DNA of 64,000 nt from Flavobacterium cupreum (GCF_003996965.1 NZ_QWDM01000007.1:248001-312000), one strand, 5' to 3'; positions 15,257 to 25,049 are shown, numbered from the stretch's first letter. Program-made: numbers and translations. Notes: generated by a model from the letters alone, not told the origin.

Positions 15257-17371
15257 ATGAAAATTTATATGTTTTTAAAAATTATTCTCGCGCTGTTAGT
15301 ATTCTGTTTTTCAATTGTCGGAAATGCTCAAAATGAAACACCAAATGATAGTATTCCAAAGAAATTAGAAGAAGTTGTCATCACTCAGAACAAAAAAACG
15401 TTCACCAATACCAACGGAAATATAAAAATTGACGTTGTAAATTCGATTTATAATTCAATTCCGAATGCCGTTGATTTGCTGGCAAAATTACCAACCGTTC
15501 AGATCAGTTCGGATAAAGAAATTATTACCGTTATCGGAAAAGGAAGTCCGTTGATTTATATCGATAATCAAAAGGTGGGAATAAACGATCTGAATGCTTT
15601 GGCAGTGGCCGATATCAAAACGATCGAAATGATTCAGAATCCGTCTTCCAAATACGAAGCCGAAGGCCGCAGCGTAATTTTAATTACAAGGAAATTTAGT
15701 AAAAAAGACAGTTTCAGAACGGAAATTTCGGAAGTTGCTTCTTTCAAAAAACAGTATAACAATTACCTCGGATTCAATTCAAATTTCAAAAAAAATAAGC
15801 TCGAATGGAAAGCAAATTTCAATTACAATAAACTGCAGCCCTGGGAAAGTCACAGTATTAAATATCAGATTCCGGAAGCGAATATTGCATCCGATTATGA
15901 TGTAGCGGCGCTTACCAAAAGAAACCAGTTTGTTTTTGGCGGAGGCTTGTTCTACAAAATAAATGACGATGATTATTTTTCAATTAGCGTGAACAGCAAA
16001 CTGCAAAAAGATTCTTTTGATATCAATACGACAACCTATAATAAAAACAAGACCGAAATAAATAATGTGATCACATGGACGGGAAATGAAAGCAAAAAGA
16101 ATTTTGTCAACTCCTTTTTGAATTATCAGAAAAAGATAAAGTCAATTGATGCACAGTTTTTTACAGGCCTGCAATATTCTAATTTTGATCAGGGTTTGTT
16201 TACCGAAGTAAGTGACAATTATAATGATACGCAATTCGAACAAGCGCAAATCAGGGATCAGAAATTTGAAATTAATTATTTTTCAGGAAGAATGGATATC
16301 GAGAAAAAATTTAAAAATGAACTGAAACTTGAATTTGGCGGCTTGTATTCGGCAGCAAATTCCAAGTCGGATGTTGCTGTTTTTTATACCGTAACCAATG
16401 ACAACGAATTGAGTTTTTACGATTTCAAAGAGGCAAATGGATCCGGATACACACAATTGTCCGGTAAAATTAAAAAAATCGATTTTTCAGTCGGGTTCAG
16501 GGTGGAACACTCAAAAGTAACCGGAAAATTTAAAACAGACGAATTACCCTTACTGGATAAAAAGTACACGAATCTTTTTCCGAAAATGCAGTTTATAATT
16601 CCGATAGACTGTGTTAAAAGTATTTCGGTAAACTATGCCAAAAGTATTTCACGGCCTAATTATTCGTCTTTAAGTCAGGGATCTACCTATATTAATCCGT
16701 ACTTTTTATATGCGCGAAATATTAATTTAGTGCCGACCATTACTGATGAGATTGCTGCGAATTTTCAGTACCATGACAAATCGGTTCGATTAAGTTTTAC
16801 CAAAAGCAATAATCCCGTTCATAACAGTTTTTCTTTTGATGATCAAAAAAACATCATGACGTTTAAGGATATCAATTTTGATAAAAGTACTGCAGTGTCG
16901 CTTGATTTTACGTTGCCATTTACTTATAAATTCTGGACAACCACCAATTCTTTGGTTTTCATCTTAGAAAAGATTGAAGATGAATCTGCAGTAGTTCTGG
17001 CTTCAGAGCCTTATTTATATTATGTGTCAAATAACGAATTCAGGCTTCCGAAAGAATATGTTTTCACTTTGAATTTCTGGGGACTAACGAAGCAAAAAAC
17101 TGGTGTTTTTGAAACAAATCCAAGGCTTATTGTAGACATGGCCGTTTCAAAAACCTTCTTTCAAAAGTGGAAATGTACACTGAGCTGTAATAATATTTTT
17201 AAAAATAATATTGAAACCGAAAAATTTACCATCAATACGATTCATTCTACAGCACGATACGTGGTGGATAATCATGAAATTTCAATCGCCGTAAAATATT
17301 CCTTCGGGAAGATAAAAGAAACGGAATTTAAAGAGCGAAATATCGACGAAAACCAAAACAGAATCCGTTAA
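15257..17371 (+). CDS. TonB-dependent receptor-like outer-membrane barrel protein
   Basis: 704 residues. Signal peptide ending near VGNAQ (about residue 24), a short segment EEVVITQNKKTFTN like the start of a TonB-dependent receptor plug, a plug (NAVDLLAKLPTVQISSDKEIITVIGKGSPLIYIDNQ, IKTIEMIQNPSSKYEAEG), then a large barrel of the OMP_b-brl_2 type. It lacks the N-terminal carboxypeptidase-regulatory-like domain usual in Bacteroidota receptors of this group and is shorter. Divergent from a two-component system, it may be controlled by it. The transported ligand is unknown. A strong terminator follows. Confidence 0.85.
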   Translation: MKIYMFLKIILALLVFCFSIVGNAQNETPNDSIPKKLEEVVITQNKKTFTNTNGNIKIDVVNSIYNSIPNAVDLLAKLPTVQISSDKEIITVIGKGSPLIYIDNQKVGINDLNALAVADIKTIEMIQNPSSKYEAEGRSVILITRKFSKKDSFRTEISEVASFKKQYNNYLGFNSNFKKNKLEWKANFNYNKLQPWESHSIKYQIPEANIASDYDVAALTKRNQFVFGGGLFYKINDDDYFSISVNSKLQKDSFDINTTTYNKNKTEINNVITWTGNESKKNFVNSFLNYQKKIKSIDAQFFTGLQYSNFDQGLFTEVSDNYNDTQFEQAQIRDQKFEINYFSGRMDIEKKFKNELKLEFGGLYSAANSKSDVAVFYTVTNDNELSFYDFKEANGSGYTQLSGKIKKIDFSVGFRVEHSKVTGKFKTDELPLLDKKYTNLFPKMQFIIPIDCVKSISVNYAKSISRPNYSSLSQGSTYINPYFLYARNINLVPTITDEIAANFQYHDKSVRLSFTKSNNPVHNSFSFDDQKNIMTFKDINFDKSTAVSLDFTLPFTYKFWTTTNSLVFILEKIEDESAVVLASEPYLYYVSNNEFRLPKEYVFTLNFWGLTKQKTGVFETNPRLIVDMAVSKTFFQKWKCTLSCNNIFKNNIETEKFTINTIHSTARYVVDNHEISIAVKYSFGKIKETEFKERNIDENQNRIR

Positions 17372-17376
17372 AAAAC

Positions 17377-17408
17377 AAAAGTCTCCTGAATTTCAGGAGA
17401 CTTTTTTT
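17377..17408. terminator. Bidirectional terminator between receptor gene and rsmD
   Basis: A perfect 14-base arm aaaagtctcctgaa (17377-17390) pairs with ttcaggagactttt (17392-17405), with A and T tracts on both sides. It serves the convergent genes ending at 17371 and 17428. Confidence 0.9.
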
Positions 17409-17427
17409 ATGAATTGAAAAGAAGAAT

Positions 17428-18033
17428 TTATCCTTCGTCTTCTTCTGTAGCTTTGCTGGATGTTTCATCTGCCATTTCTTCGTCGTCATCCGTGGAATTC
17501 AATTCGAAGAAAGTAAAAAAGGAACCGCCATAACTTTTCTGAAAGGAGAAATTACTCAAATGTTCCATTTTGGTATATTTGGAATGTTCGATAATCATCA
17601 TCCCGTCGTCGTGAAGCAAATCTCTTTCGAAAACCGTCAGGACTATTTTTTCAAAAGTAGCCTGGTCTAAGCCGTAAGGCGGATCGGCAAAAATAATATC
17701 GTAAGAAGTTTTGCAGTTTTCAAGGAATTTAAAAACATCGCTTTTTGTGGCTGCAATTTCAAAATCATACTCTGAGGCCACCTGTTTGATGAATTTTACG
17801 CATCCAAAATCACCATCAACCGAGGTAATAGGAGCACTTCCCCTTGAAGCGAATTCGAAACTGATATTTCCGGTACCTGAAAATAAATCCAGAACCTTTA
17901 AGCCTTCAAAACTAAAGTGATTGTTCAGCACATTAAACAATGCCTCTTTACTCATGTCAGTTGTTGGTCGTACAGGAAGGTTTTTGGGTGGAAAAATGCG
18001 GCGTCCTTTGAATTTTCCTGAAATGATTCTCAT
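17428..18033 (-). CDS. rsmD: 16S rRNA (guanine(966)-N(2))-methyltransferase
   Basis: 201 residues. Starts MRIISGKFKGRRIFPPK, the RsmD signature, followed by RPTTDMSKEALFNVL, the SAM-binding motif LDLFSGTGNISFEFASRG and the catalytic N-methyltransferase motif DPPYG (IIFADPPYGL). It methylates the exocyclic amine of G966 in 16S rRNA. An unusual feature is the acidic C-terminal tail of about 20 residues after FTFFELN (DDDEEMADE ... EEDEG), beyond the normal fold. The start overlaps the stop of the DUF3822 gene by 4 bases. Confidence 0.93.
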   Translation of the reverse strand: MRIISGKFKGRRIFPPKNLPVRPTTDMSKEALFNVLNNHFSFEGLKVLDLFSGTGNISFEFASRGSAPITSVDGDFGCVKFIKQVASEYDFEIAATKSDVFKFLENCKTSYDIIFADPPYGLDQATFEKIVLTVFERDLLHDDGMMIIEHSKYTKMEHLSNFSFQKSYGGSFFTFFELNSTDDDEEMADETSSKATEEDEG

Positions 18034-18851
18034 GATTGAAATAAGATATAATGTTTTTGATTCTGAGCGGTAGAGTAGCTGTTTTTTTCTTGTAACCTGC
18101 TTACATCCAAAAATGTAACGTTACGAATGTATTTATACGCAATGGCATAAAAAGGATCATTTTTGGTTATAGTTCCCAATAATTCAAGGTGAAAACTTTC
18201 GGGGTTTAAACTCAGTTGTTCAGCTGTGAAAAGCAGATAATATAAAAAGTCTTCCGGTGTCTGATATTCGAATGAGTTGAACAGCAACAGTTTTTGGTTC
18301 TGTACCACAATAAGCTCAAAATGGTCCGGATTAAAATTAACGACCATTTTTTTATCGTCGTTATTTTTAGAAGCTTCCAGTATTTTCTCAATTAAAATAC
18401 TGTTGGCATGCTTGTAATCGAAGGAACCCACCTGATCAATCAGAAAATTATTGATATTCACATAGGGAATGTAAACCGTATTCATCTCGTAATTTGAAAT
18501 CTGATCGTACGTAAAAAAATCAGTTTCAAAAACCTTGGTATTGTACTGCAGGTAACTGCCCAGATAATTTTCATCAAATAAGGCAACAGGCACAAAAGTC
18601 GAAAGATTGTTACTGTGAATGACGGTAATGTCATCATAAGTCTCTTTTAATTCCGGATGTTTTTTAAAAGCATCACTATACAATTCCTCTATTTTGGACC
18701 CTTTTTGCGTAGGTGTAAATTCTACTTCATTAAACGAAGTGATGGTATTATTAAGCGTGTCAAAACAACAAAATGAAAATCCGCTCAGCGAAACCTGAAT
18801 CGAAAGTTTTTTGTATTTTTTTGATGTGATATTCGTATTTTGAAATGCCAT
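18030..18851 (-). CDS. DUF3822-family protein
   Basis: 273 residues, no signal peptide or membrane helix. The length, the opening KKLSIQVSLSGFSFCCFD, and the position directly upstream of rsmD with a 4-base overlap fit the DUF3822 family, a Bacteroidota protein family linked to rsmD. The fold looks like an actin/hexokinase-type ATPase duplicate (two halves each beginning with short beta strands), but I cannot see nucleotide-binding motifs. The coupling to rsmD suggests a role near ribosome assembly, which is only inferred from position. Confidence 0.8.
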   Translation of the reverse strand: MAFQNTNITSKKYKKLSIQVSLSGFSFCCFDTLNNTITSFNEVEFTPTQKGSKIEELYSDAFKKHPELKETYDDITVIHSNNLSTFVPVALFDENYLGSYLQYNTKVFETDFFTYDQISNYEMNTVYIPYVNINNFLIDQVGSFDYKHANSILIEKILEASKNNDDKKMVVNFNPDHFELIVVQNQKLLLFNSFEYQTPEDFLYYLLFTAEQLSLNPESFHLELLGTITKNDPFYAIAYKYIRNVTFLDVSRLQEKNSYSTAQNQKHYILFQS

Positions 18852-19104
18852 AATCTGATTTACAATTCATTACCTGTTGTAGTATCAAGAAAGAATTTAG
18901 TTAAAAGACAAACTTACAAATTAAAAAGCAACAATAATAATTGCAATTTCAAAAACAACATTTTCTTAAAGTTACCGGCTTATTATATTTTTATTAATTC
19001 TGTAATTTTAATTAGCCTCTTTTTAAAAATATTATCATTAAAATCGATTTCCGAAATTGGCTTTGACGCCAAAAAGACCGTACTTTGCAATTCAAATTTA
19101 TCCT

Positions 19105-20529
19105 ATGAATTCATCACTGTTTTACAGCGTTTTACAAAGAAAATTCCCTTTTACCCCAACTTATAAACAGGATATATTTTTTCAGAAAATCGCTATTTTC
19201 CTGACAGAACCGGCCAATGATACCATTTTTGTATTAAAAGGATATGCCGGAACCGGAAAAACAACCGTGATCTCAACAATAGTAAATAATCTTGGTGATG
19301 TTAATAAGAAGTTTGTGTTGCTTGCACCAACCGGACGCGCTGCAAAAGTAATCGCCAACTATTCGAATACGCCCGCATTTACCATTCATAAAAAAATATA
19401 TTTTCCTAAAAAATCTTCCGGAGGAGGAGTTGCTTTTACAAGACAAATCAACAAACATAAAAATACCATCTTTATCGTCGATGAGGCTTCGATGATTTCA
19501 GACACGACTTCAGATTCGAAATTGTACGATAACGGATCGCTGTTAGACGATTTGATTTCCTACGTGTATTCGGGGACCAATTGCAAGATGATTCTTTTGG
19601 GAGACACAGCACAGTTACCTCCTGTCAATCTGGATATTAGTCCGGCGCTTGATACGCAAACGCTGGGTATTCATTACAACAAAGAAATCGAACATATCGA
19701 GCTGGATGAAGTAATGCGTCAGGAAGAAAGTTCCGGAATTTTGTTTAATGCTACGGAATTACGCGAACTGCTGAAGGAATCTTTTATAACAGAATTTAAA
19801 TTCAATGTAAAGAAATTCAAAGATATTGTCAGGCTTACCGATGGCTATGATATTCAGGACGCCATCAATACGGCATACAGCAATTATAGCATTGAAGACA
19901 CGGCTTTTATAGTTCGTTCGAATAAAAGGGCCAATCAGTATAACGAGCAAATCAGGACCAGGATTCTGTTTAAAGAAAGTGAACTATCGGTTGGCGATTT
20001 CCTGATGGTGGTCAAGAATAATTATTTTTGGCTAAAGGAAACCGACGAAGCCGGATTTATTGCCAACGGGGATATTATTGAAGTGCTGGAACTTTTTGGA
20101 ATCAAAGAACTATACGGATTCAATTTTGCAAAAGTAAAGATCAGAATGGTCGATTATCCGGATCAGAAACCTTTCGAAACAGTTCTGATTTTAGATACCA
20201 TAAAAAGTGAATCTCCTTCTTTGACGTACGAAGAATCCAATCGTTTGTACGAAGAAGTCATGAAGGATTATGAAGATGAATCTACCAAATACAAAAAGTT
20301 TCAAAAGGTCAAAAACAACGAATATTTCAATGGCCTGCAGGTGAAATTCTCGTATGCCATTACCTGTCATAAATCGCAGGGAGGGCAATGGGACACGGTT
20401 TTTGTCGAACAGCCCTATCTGCCAAACGGAATTGACCGTGATTACATCAGATGGCTGTACACGGCGATGACACGTGCTAAAAATAAGTTATATTTGATAG
20501 GTTTTAAAGACGAGAGTTTTGCCGAATAG
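19105..20529 (+). CDS. RecD/UvrD-like ATP-dependent DNA helicase
   Basis: 474 residues from the ATG at 19105; the upstream in-frame TTG at 19057 adds 16 residues with no conserved features. Superfamily 1 helicase motifs are complete: Q-like F-P-T-Y-K-Q-D-I-F-F region, motif I GYAGTGKTT, motif Ia LLAPTGRAAK, motif II IVDEASM, motif III LLGDTAQLPPV, motif V ITCHKSQGGQWDTVFVE and motif VI YTAMTRAKNKLYL. It matches the RecD2-like single-polypeptide helicases without a nuclease domain. The likely role is in recombination or repair; its partner is unknown. Confidence 0.9.
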   Translation: MNSSLFYSVLQRKFPFTPTYKQDIFFQKIAIFLTEPANDTIFVLKGYAGTGKTTVISTIVNNLGDVNKKFVLLAPTGRAAKVIANYSNTPAFTIHKKIYFPKKSSGGGVAFTRQINKHKNTIFIVDEASMISDTTSDSKLYDNGSLLDDLISYVYSGTNCKMILLGDTAQLPPVNLDISPALDTQTLGIHYNKEIEHIELDEVMRQEESSGILFNATELRELLKESFITEFKFNVKKFKDIVRLTDGYDIQDAINTAYSNYSIEDTAFIVRSNKRANQYNEQIRTRILFKESELSVGDFLMVVKNNYFWLKETDEAGFIANGDIIEVLELFGIKELYGFNFAKVKIRMVDYPDQKPFETVLILDTIKSESPSLTYEESNRLYEEVMKDYEDESTKYKKFQKVKNNEYFNGLQVKFSYAITCHKSQGGQWDTVFVEQPYLPNGIDRDYIRWLYTAMTRAKNKLYLIGFKDESFAE

Positions 20530-20535
20530 ATTTTT

Positions 20536-20636
20536 GCCACTAATTTCACGAACTAGCATGAATTTTTTTTGAGATTTAATTTAATTAAAAAAATATTCAG
20601 CCTTGGTAATTAGTGTAAATTGGTGAAATTCGTGGC
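20536..20636. repeat. Palindromic intergenic repeat
   Basis: Arms gccactaatttcac (20536-20549) and gtgaaattcgtggc (20623-20636) pair with one mismatch. It lies 7 bases after the helicase gene and 20 bases before ygiD. Same family as 3125-3204. Confidence 0.7.
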
Positions 20637-20656
20637 GAAAGAAAAACAACTTTACA

Positions 20657-21487
20657 ATGACAACACTAAACGATTTACATTCGATTTCATCCACGTTTTC
20701 GAATACCGATAAAATGCCGGTTTTGTTTTTGGGACACGGCAGTCCGATGAATGCGATTGAAGAAAATCAGTTTGTAGCCGGTTTTCGTAATCTGGCGAAA
20801 ACATTACCGCAGCCCAATGCTATTTTGTGTATTTCGGCACACTGGTTTACCAACGGAACCAAAGTGACCGCCATGCAGATGCCAAGAACAATTCATGATT
20901 TCGGAGGTTTTCCACAGGCACTTTTTGATGTGCAATATCCCGCGAAAGGCAGTCCGGAATTAGCGCAGGAAACAAAAAAAATACTGGAACCTGTCCAAGT
21001 AGATTTAGATGAACACTGGGGTTTAGATCATGGTGCGTGGAGTGTCATCAAGCATTTATACCCGGAAGCGAATGTTCCCGTGATTCAGTTGAGTATTGAT
21101 TATACCAAATCAGGCCAATATCATTTTGAACTGGCTCAACAGTTACAATCCTTGCGTCATAAAGGCGCTCTGATTATCGGCAGCGGTAATATAGTGCACA
21201 ATTTACGACTGGTAGATTTCAGGAATTTTGATAAGGACAATTATGGTTTTGACTGGGCGATTGAAGCCCGGGAAACCGTTAATAACTATTTATTGGATGG
21301 CAATTTTCAGCCTCTAATCAACTTCGAAAAAATGAACAAAGCCGTTCAGACAGCGATCCCGACTCCGGATCATTATTTGCCTTTGCTGTATACTTTAGGA
21401 TTAAAGCAGGAATCAGAAGAATTAAGCTTATTTAATGATAAATTGCTGGCGGGCTCCCTAAGCATGACCTCCGTAAAAATTATGTAA
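20657..21487 (+). CDS. ygiD: 4,5-DOPA dioxygenase extradiol family protein (YgiD-like)
   Basis: 276 residues. LigB-type extradiol dioxygenase of the DODA/YgiD family: FLGHGSPMNAIE near the N-terminus supplies a metal-binding His, ISAHWF the next, DHGAWSVIKHLYPEANVPVIQLS the third region, and GSGNIVHNLR a fourth. Members ring-open catechols such as L-DOPA or act on related aromatics with a divalent metal. It has no signal peptide. The start at 20657 is preceded by a palindromic repeat. The physiological substrate in this organism is unknown. Confidence 0.9.
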   Translation: MTTLNDLHSISSTFSNTDKMPVLFLGHGSPMNAIEENQFVAGFRNLAKTLPQPNAILCISAHWFTNGTKVTAMQMPRTIHDFGGFPQALFDVQYPAKGSPELAQETKKILEPVQVDLDEHWGLDHGAWSVIKHLYPEANVPVIQLSIDYTKSGQYHFELAQQLQSLRHKGALIIGSGNIVHNLRLVDFRNFDKDNYGFDWAIEARETVNNYLLDGNFQPLINFEKMNKAVQTAIPTPDHYLPLLYTLGLKQESEELSLFNDKLLAGSLSMTSVKIM

Positions 21488-21497
21488 AAAGAACTTC

Positions 21498-21567
21498 GTG
21501 AATCTCCGTGAAATCTTTGTGAAAGAATAATTACACAAAGCAGCACAAAGATTTCATGGAGATTCAC
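21498..21567. repeat. 24-base palindromic hairpin between ygiD and kdsB
   Basis: gtgaatctccgtgaaatctt and four further bases (21498-21521) are mirrored at 21544-21567 with a single G-U position. It lies 10 bases after the ygiD stop codon, so it probably ends or stabilises that mRNA. Confidence 0.8.
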
Positions 21568-21599
21568 AGAGAAAAATAGAAAAATAAAAAATAGTAAGA

Positions 21600-22334
21600 A
21601 TGAAAATAATAGCTGTAATTCCGGCACGATACGCCTCCACACGTTTTCCTGCGAAATTAATGCAGGATTTAGGAGGGAAGACCGTAATTTTAAGAACTTA
21701 TGAAGCTGCTGTAGCCACAAAATTATTTGACGATGTTTTTGTAGTAACCGACTCTGACCTGATTTTTAATGAAATTGTTGCTAAAGGTGGCAAAGCGATC
21801 ATGAGTATTAAAGAACACGAATCCGGAAGTGACCGTATCGCGGAAGCTGTGGCGAATTTAGATGTTGATATCGTCGTGAACGTGCAGGGTGATGAACCAT
21901 TCACGGAAGCTGGTCCGTTAGAGCAGGTTTTGACTGTTTTTAGGAACGATCCTGATCATAAAGTAGATTTGGCTTCACTGATGCGTGAAATTACAGATGA
22001 AGAAGAAATCAATAATCCGAACAATGTGAAAGTGGTGGTCGATCAGTCGAACTTCGCCTTGTATTTTTCGCGTTCTGTAATTCCGTATCCGAGAGATAAA
22101 GATGTTGGCGTGCGTTACTTTCAGCACATCGGAATTTATGCTTTCAGAAAGCAGGCGCTGCTGGATTTTCACAGCCTTCCAATGAAATCGCTGGAAGCTT
22201 CCGAAAAGTTAGAGCAGCTTCGTTATCTGGAATTTGGAAAACGAATCAAAATGGTTGAAACCACCCACGTGGGAATTGGAATCGATACCGCTGAGGATCT
22301 AGAGAAGGCAAGAGCTATTTTGAAAGATATATAA
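21600..22334 (+). CDS. kdsB: 3-deoxy-manno-octulosonate cytidylyltransferase
   Basis: 244 residues, the usual KdsB length. It starts [20 protein letters not shown], the nucleotide-binding signature, and has [18 protein letters not shown], and the C-terminal [16 protein letters not shown]. It activates KDO as CMP-KDO for lipopolysaccharide core synthesis, consistent with a Gram-negative outer membrane. No other LPS gene is adjacent. It follows ygiD by about 110 bases, most of it taken up by a hairpin, so it probably has its own promoter. Confidence 0.96.
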   Translation: MKIIAVIPARYASTRFPAKLMQDLGGKTVILRTYEAAVATKLFDDVFVVTDSDLIFNEIVAKGGKAIMSIKEHESGSDRIAEAVANLDVDIVVNVQGDEPFTEAGPLEQVLTVFRNDPDHKVDLASLMREITDEEEINNPNNVKVVVDQSNFALYFSRSVIPYPRDKDVGVRYFQHIGIYAFRKQALLDFHSLPMKSLEASEKLEQLRYLEFGKRIKMVETTHVGIGIDTAEDLEKARAILKDI

Positions 22335-22403
22335 GCGTGAGATAGTACGCGGATTACACGGATTTATACGGATTTTTATACCATGTTTTTTGTGTTTCAC
22401 AGC

Positions 22404-22496
22404 TGTCAGGCTGAGCGAAGTTATAGTATTGAGGCTGAGCGAAGTCAAACTTGTCAGGTTGACCGAAGTCAAATGTCAGGCTGAGCGAAGTCGAAG
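22404..22496. repeat. Four copies of a CTGAGCGAAGTC repeat
   Basis: Copies of tgtcaggctgagcgaagt start at about 22404, 22429, 22451 and 22473, two of them with changes (attgaggctgagcgaagt; tgtcaggttgaccgaagt). Single degenerate relatives are at 55084 and near 5233. The array lies between the convergent kdsB and E1 genes. Confidence 0.75.
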
Positions 22497-22549
22497 CCCC
22501 CCGCAAAGTATTTCGATTTTTGCATGACAAACTTCAGTTAAAACCATAA

Positions 22550-22579
22550 AAAAAGCTCCAAAAATAATTGGAGCTTTTT
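22550..22579. terminator. Bidirectional terminator between kdsB and the E1 gene
   Basis: Arms aaaaagctccaa (22550-22561) and ttggagcttttt (22568-22579) are perfect, with a six-base loop and flanking A/T tracts. Confidence 0.9.
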
Positions 22580-22601
22580 CTATATCGAAATCAAACTAAA
22601 T

Positions 22602-25016
22602 TTATTGATATAAATTCGGAAATTTAGCAGGATTAACTTCATTCATCATGTTGTACACTTTCTCGAAAATATCTTCGGCAGAAGGTTTAGAGAAATAATC
22701 TCCATCTGTTCCGTAAGCAGGTCTGTGTGCTTTGGCAGCCAGAGTCTGCGGTTTGCTGTCCAGATATTTATAAGCGTCCTGTTCTTCGAGGATTTGTTGT
22801 AAAATAAAGGCTGAAGCTCCACCCGGAACATCTTCGTCGATTACCAAGAGACGATTTGTTTTGGCAACACTTTTTACGATATCGTGGTTAACATCAAACG
22901 GAAGTAAGGACTGGATGTCAATCACTTCGCAATCAATTCCTAGATCCAGTAATTCGGTTGCCGCCTGTTCTACCAGTCTTAAGGTAGATCCGTAAGAAAC
23001 CAAAGTAATATCAGCTCCTTCTTTTAGTGTTTCCACAACTCCGATTGGTGTTTTGAACTCTCCAAAATTAAGCGGCGTTTTTTCTTTTAAACGATATCCG
23101 TTCAGACATTCAATGACCAGGGCAGGTTCGTCACACTCCAAAAGCGTGTTATAGAAACCGGCAGCCTGTGTCATGTTTCTCGGAACCAAAACGTGGATTC
23201 CACGAATAGCATTGATAATCATTCCCATTGGTGAACCCGAATGCCAGATCCCTTCTAAACGGTGTCCACGGGTTCTGATAATTAATGGGGCTTTTTGTTT
23301 CCCAACAGTTCTGTATTGTAAAGTAGCCAAATCATCACTCATGATCTGAATGGCGTACAGTAAATAATCTAAATATTGAATTTCAGCTATCGGACGTAAG
23401 CCTCTTAAAGCCATTCCGATTCCCTGTCCAAGAATAGTAGCTTCCCTGATGCCTACATCGGCAACACGGAGTTCACCGTACTTTTCCTGCATCCCTTCAA
23501 GTCCCTGATTAACATCGCCAATGTTTCCGACATCTTCACCGAAAATCAAAGTTTCCGGATATTTTGTAAAAAGTGCATCGAAGTTATCACGAAGAATCAT
23601 TCTTCCGTCTAAATCAGGTTTGGCATTCTCTGCGTATTCAGGAAGAACTTTCTCTACTGAAAAAACATTTTGAGCGGAATCAGAATACAAATTACTGCTG
23701 AATTTTCCTTGAGTATCTGCGATATAACTGGTAATCCACTCCGACAATAAAGCTTTGCTGTTCGGAACTTCAATAAAACGCAATATTTTTCTGGAGATGA
23801 CAAGCATTTCCTTTTTCAAAGGCGATTTTATAGCGCTAAGTTCCGAGATGTATTTCTGGATTTTATCTTTATGATTGATGCTGGCAGCTGAAATCTGCTC
23901 CAATAAAACCAAAAGGTTTTTCTGGTCTTCGATAATTGGATTGATAAACGAATTCCACGCCTCTTTTTTAGCTTCCAGAACTTCTTTTTTGATTTCAAAA
24001 TCAATTTCGGATAATTCCTCCGGTGATGCAATATTGATGGCAATCATCCATAATCGCATCTGACGAATACAGTCATAATCTCTTTCCCAACCCAGTCTTT
24101 CGGCATTTTTGTAACGCTCGTGTGATCCTGAAGTCGAATGTCCCTGCGGCTGAGTCAATTCATTCACGTGGATTAAAACCGGTACATGCTCTTCACGTGC
24201 GATTGCTGCAGCTTTTTCGTAAGTTGAAACCAACTCGGCATAATCCCAGCCTTTCACCCTGAAAATTTCATAACCTTTTGAATCTTCATCACGCTGGTAT
24301 CCTTTAAGGATTTCAGAGATATTTTCTTTGGTCGTCTGGTGTTTGGCGTGAACCGAAATTCCGTATTCATCATCCCAGACACTCATGACCATCGGAACCT
24401 GTAAAACTCCGGCAGCATTTATGGTTTCAAAAAATAAACCTTCAGAAGTACTGGCGTTTCCGATAGTTCCCCACGCAACTTCGTTTCCGTTTACAGAAAA
24501 TTTGTCTTTGATTGTAATCCCGTCAACATTTCTGTAAATTTTAGAAGCCTGCGCTAATCCTAACAACCTTGGCATTTGCCCGGCTGTAGGAGATATATCT
24601 GCACTTGAATTTTTTTGTTTTGTTAAGTCTTTCCAGGAACCGTCCTCGTTTAAACTGTGTGTTACGAAGTGACCGCCCATTTGTCTTCCGGCAGACATCG
24701 GATCAAAATCTAAATCAGTATGACCGTACAAACCGGCGAAAAACTGTTTTGGAGTAAGTTCCCCTATAGCCATCATGAAAGTCTGATCGCGGTAATATCC
24801 CGAACGGAAATCCCCATTTTGAAAAGCTTTTGCCATAGCAAGCTGCGGCACTTCTTTCCCGTCACCAAATATTCCAAATTTGGCCTTTCCCGTCAACACT
24901 TCTTTACGTCCCAATAGACTACATTCACGGCTGGTTACAGCAATTTTGTAGTCGTTAAGTACCTCAGTTTTGAAATCTTCGAAAGTCAATGTAGTATTGT
25001 TTTTTTCTTTAATCAT
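22602..25016 (-). CDS. Fused alpha/beta E1 subunit of a 2-oxoacid dehydrogenase complex
   Basis: 804 residues combining both E1 chains. The alpha part (about 1-400) has GYYRDQTFMMAIGE, the thiamine diphosphate region GNASTSEGLFFETINAA and SVWDDEYGISV. The beta part (about 470-804) begins RDNFDALFTKYPETLIFGEDVG and holds IREATILGQGIGMALRGLRPIAE and, in its C-terminal domain, LLVIDEDVPGGASAFILQQI. It is usually annotated in Bacteroidota as branched-chain/2-oxoisovalerate or pyruvate dehydrogenase E1; the substrate is not decided by sequence. E2 and E3 genes are not in the window. A -7 element lies at 25042-25049. Confidence 0.9.
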   Translation of the reverse strand: MIKEKNNTTLTFEDFKTEVLNDYKIAVTSRECSLLGRKEVLTGKAKFGIFGDGKEVPQLAMAKAFQNGDFRSGYYRDQTFMMAIGELTPKQFFAGLYGHTDLDFDPMSAGRQMGGHFVTHSLNEDGSWKDLTKQKNSSADISPTAGQMPRLLGLAQASKIYRNVDGITIKDKFSVNGNEVAWGTIGNASTSEGLFFETINAAGVLQVPMVMSVWDDEYGISVHAKHQTTKENISEILKGYQRDEDSKGYEIFRVKGWDYAELVSTYEKAAAIAREEHVPVLIHVNELTQPQGHSTSGSHERYKNAERLGWERDYDCIRQMRLWMIAINIASPEELSEIDFEIKKEVLEAKKEAWNSFINPIIEDQKNLLVLLEQISAASINHKDKIQKYISELSAIKSPLKKEMLVISRKILRFIEVPNSKALLSEWITSYIADTQGKFSSNLYSDSAQNVFSVEKVLPEYAENAKPDLDGRMILRDNFDALFTKYPETLIFGEDVGNIGDVNQGLEGMQEKYGELRVADVGIREATILGQGIGMALRGLRPIAEIQYLDYLLYAIQIMSDDLATLQYRTVGKQKAPLIIRTRGHRLEGIWHSGSPMGMIINAIRGIHVLVPRNMTQAAGFYNTLLECDEPALVIECLNGYRLKEKTPLNFGEFKTPIGVVETLKEGADITLVSYGSTLRLVEQAATELLDLGIDCEVIDIQSLLPFDVNHDIVKSVAKTNRLLVIDEDVPGGASAFILQQILEEQDAYKYLDSKPQTLAAKAHRPAYGTDGDYFSKPSAEDIFEKVYNMMNEVNPAKFPNLYQ

Positions 25017-25041
25017 AATCTGGAATGGTCATGTTATGGGG

Positions 25042-25049
25042 CAAAATTA
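25042..25049 (-). promoter_or_regulatory. -7 promoter element of the E1 gene (TAATTTTG)
   Basis: On the minus strand TAATTTTG matches TAnnTTTG, 25 bases before the start codon. The -33 box is not clear. Confidence 0.45.
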
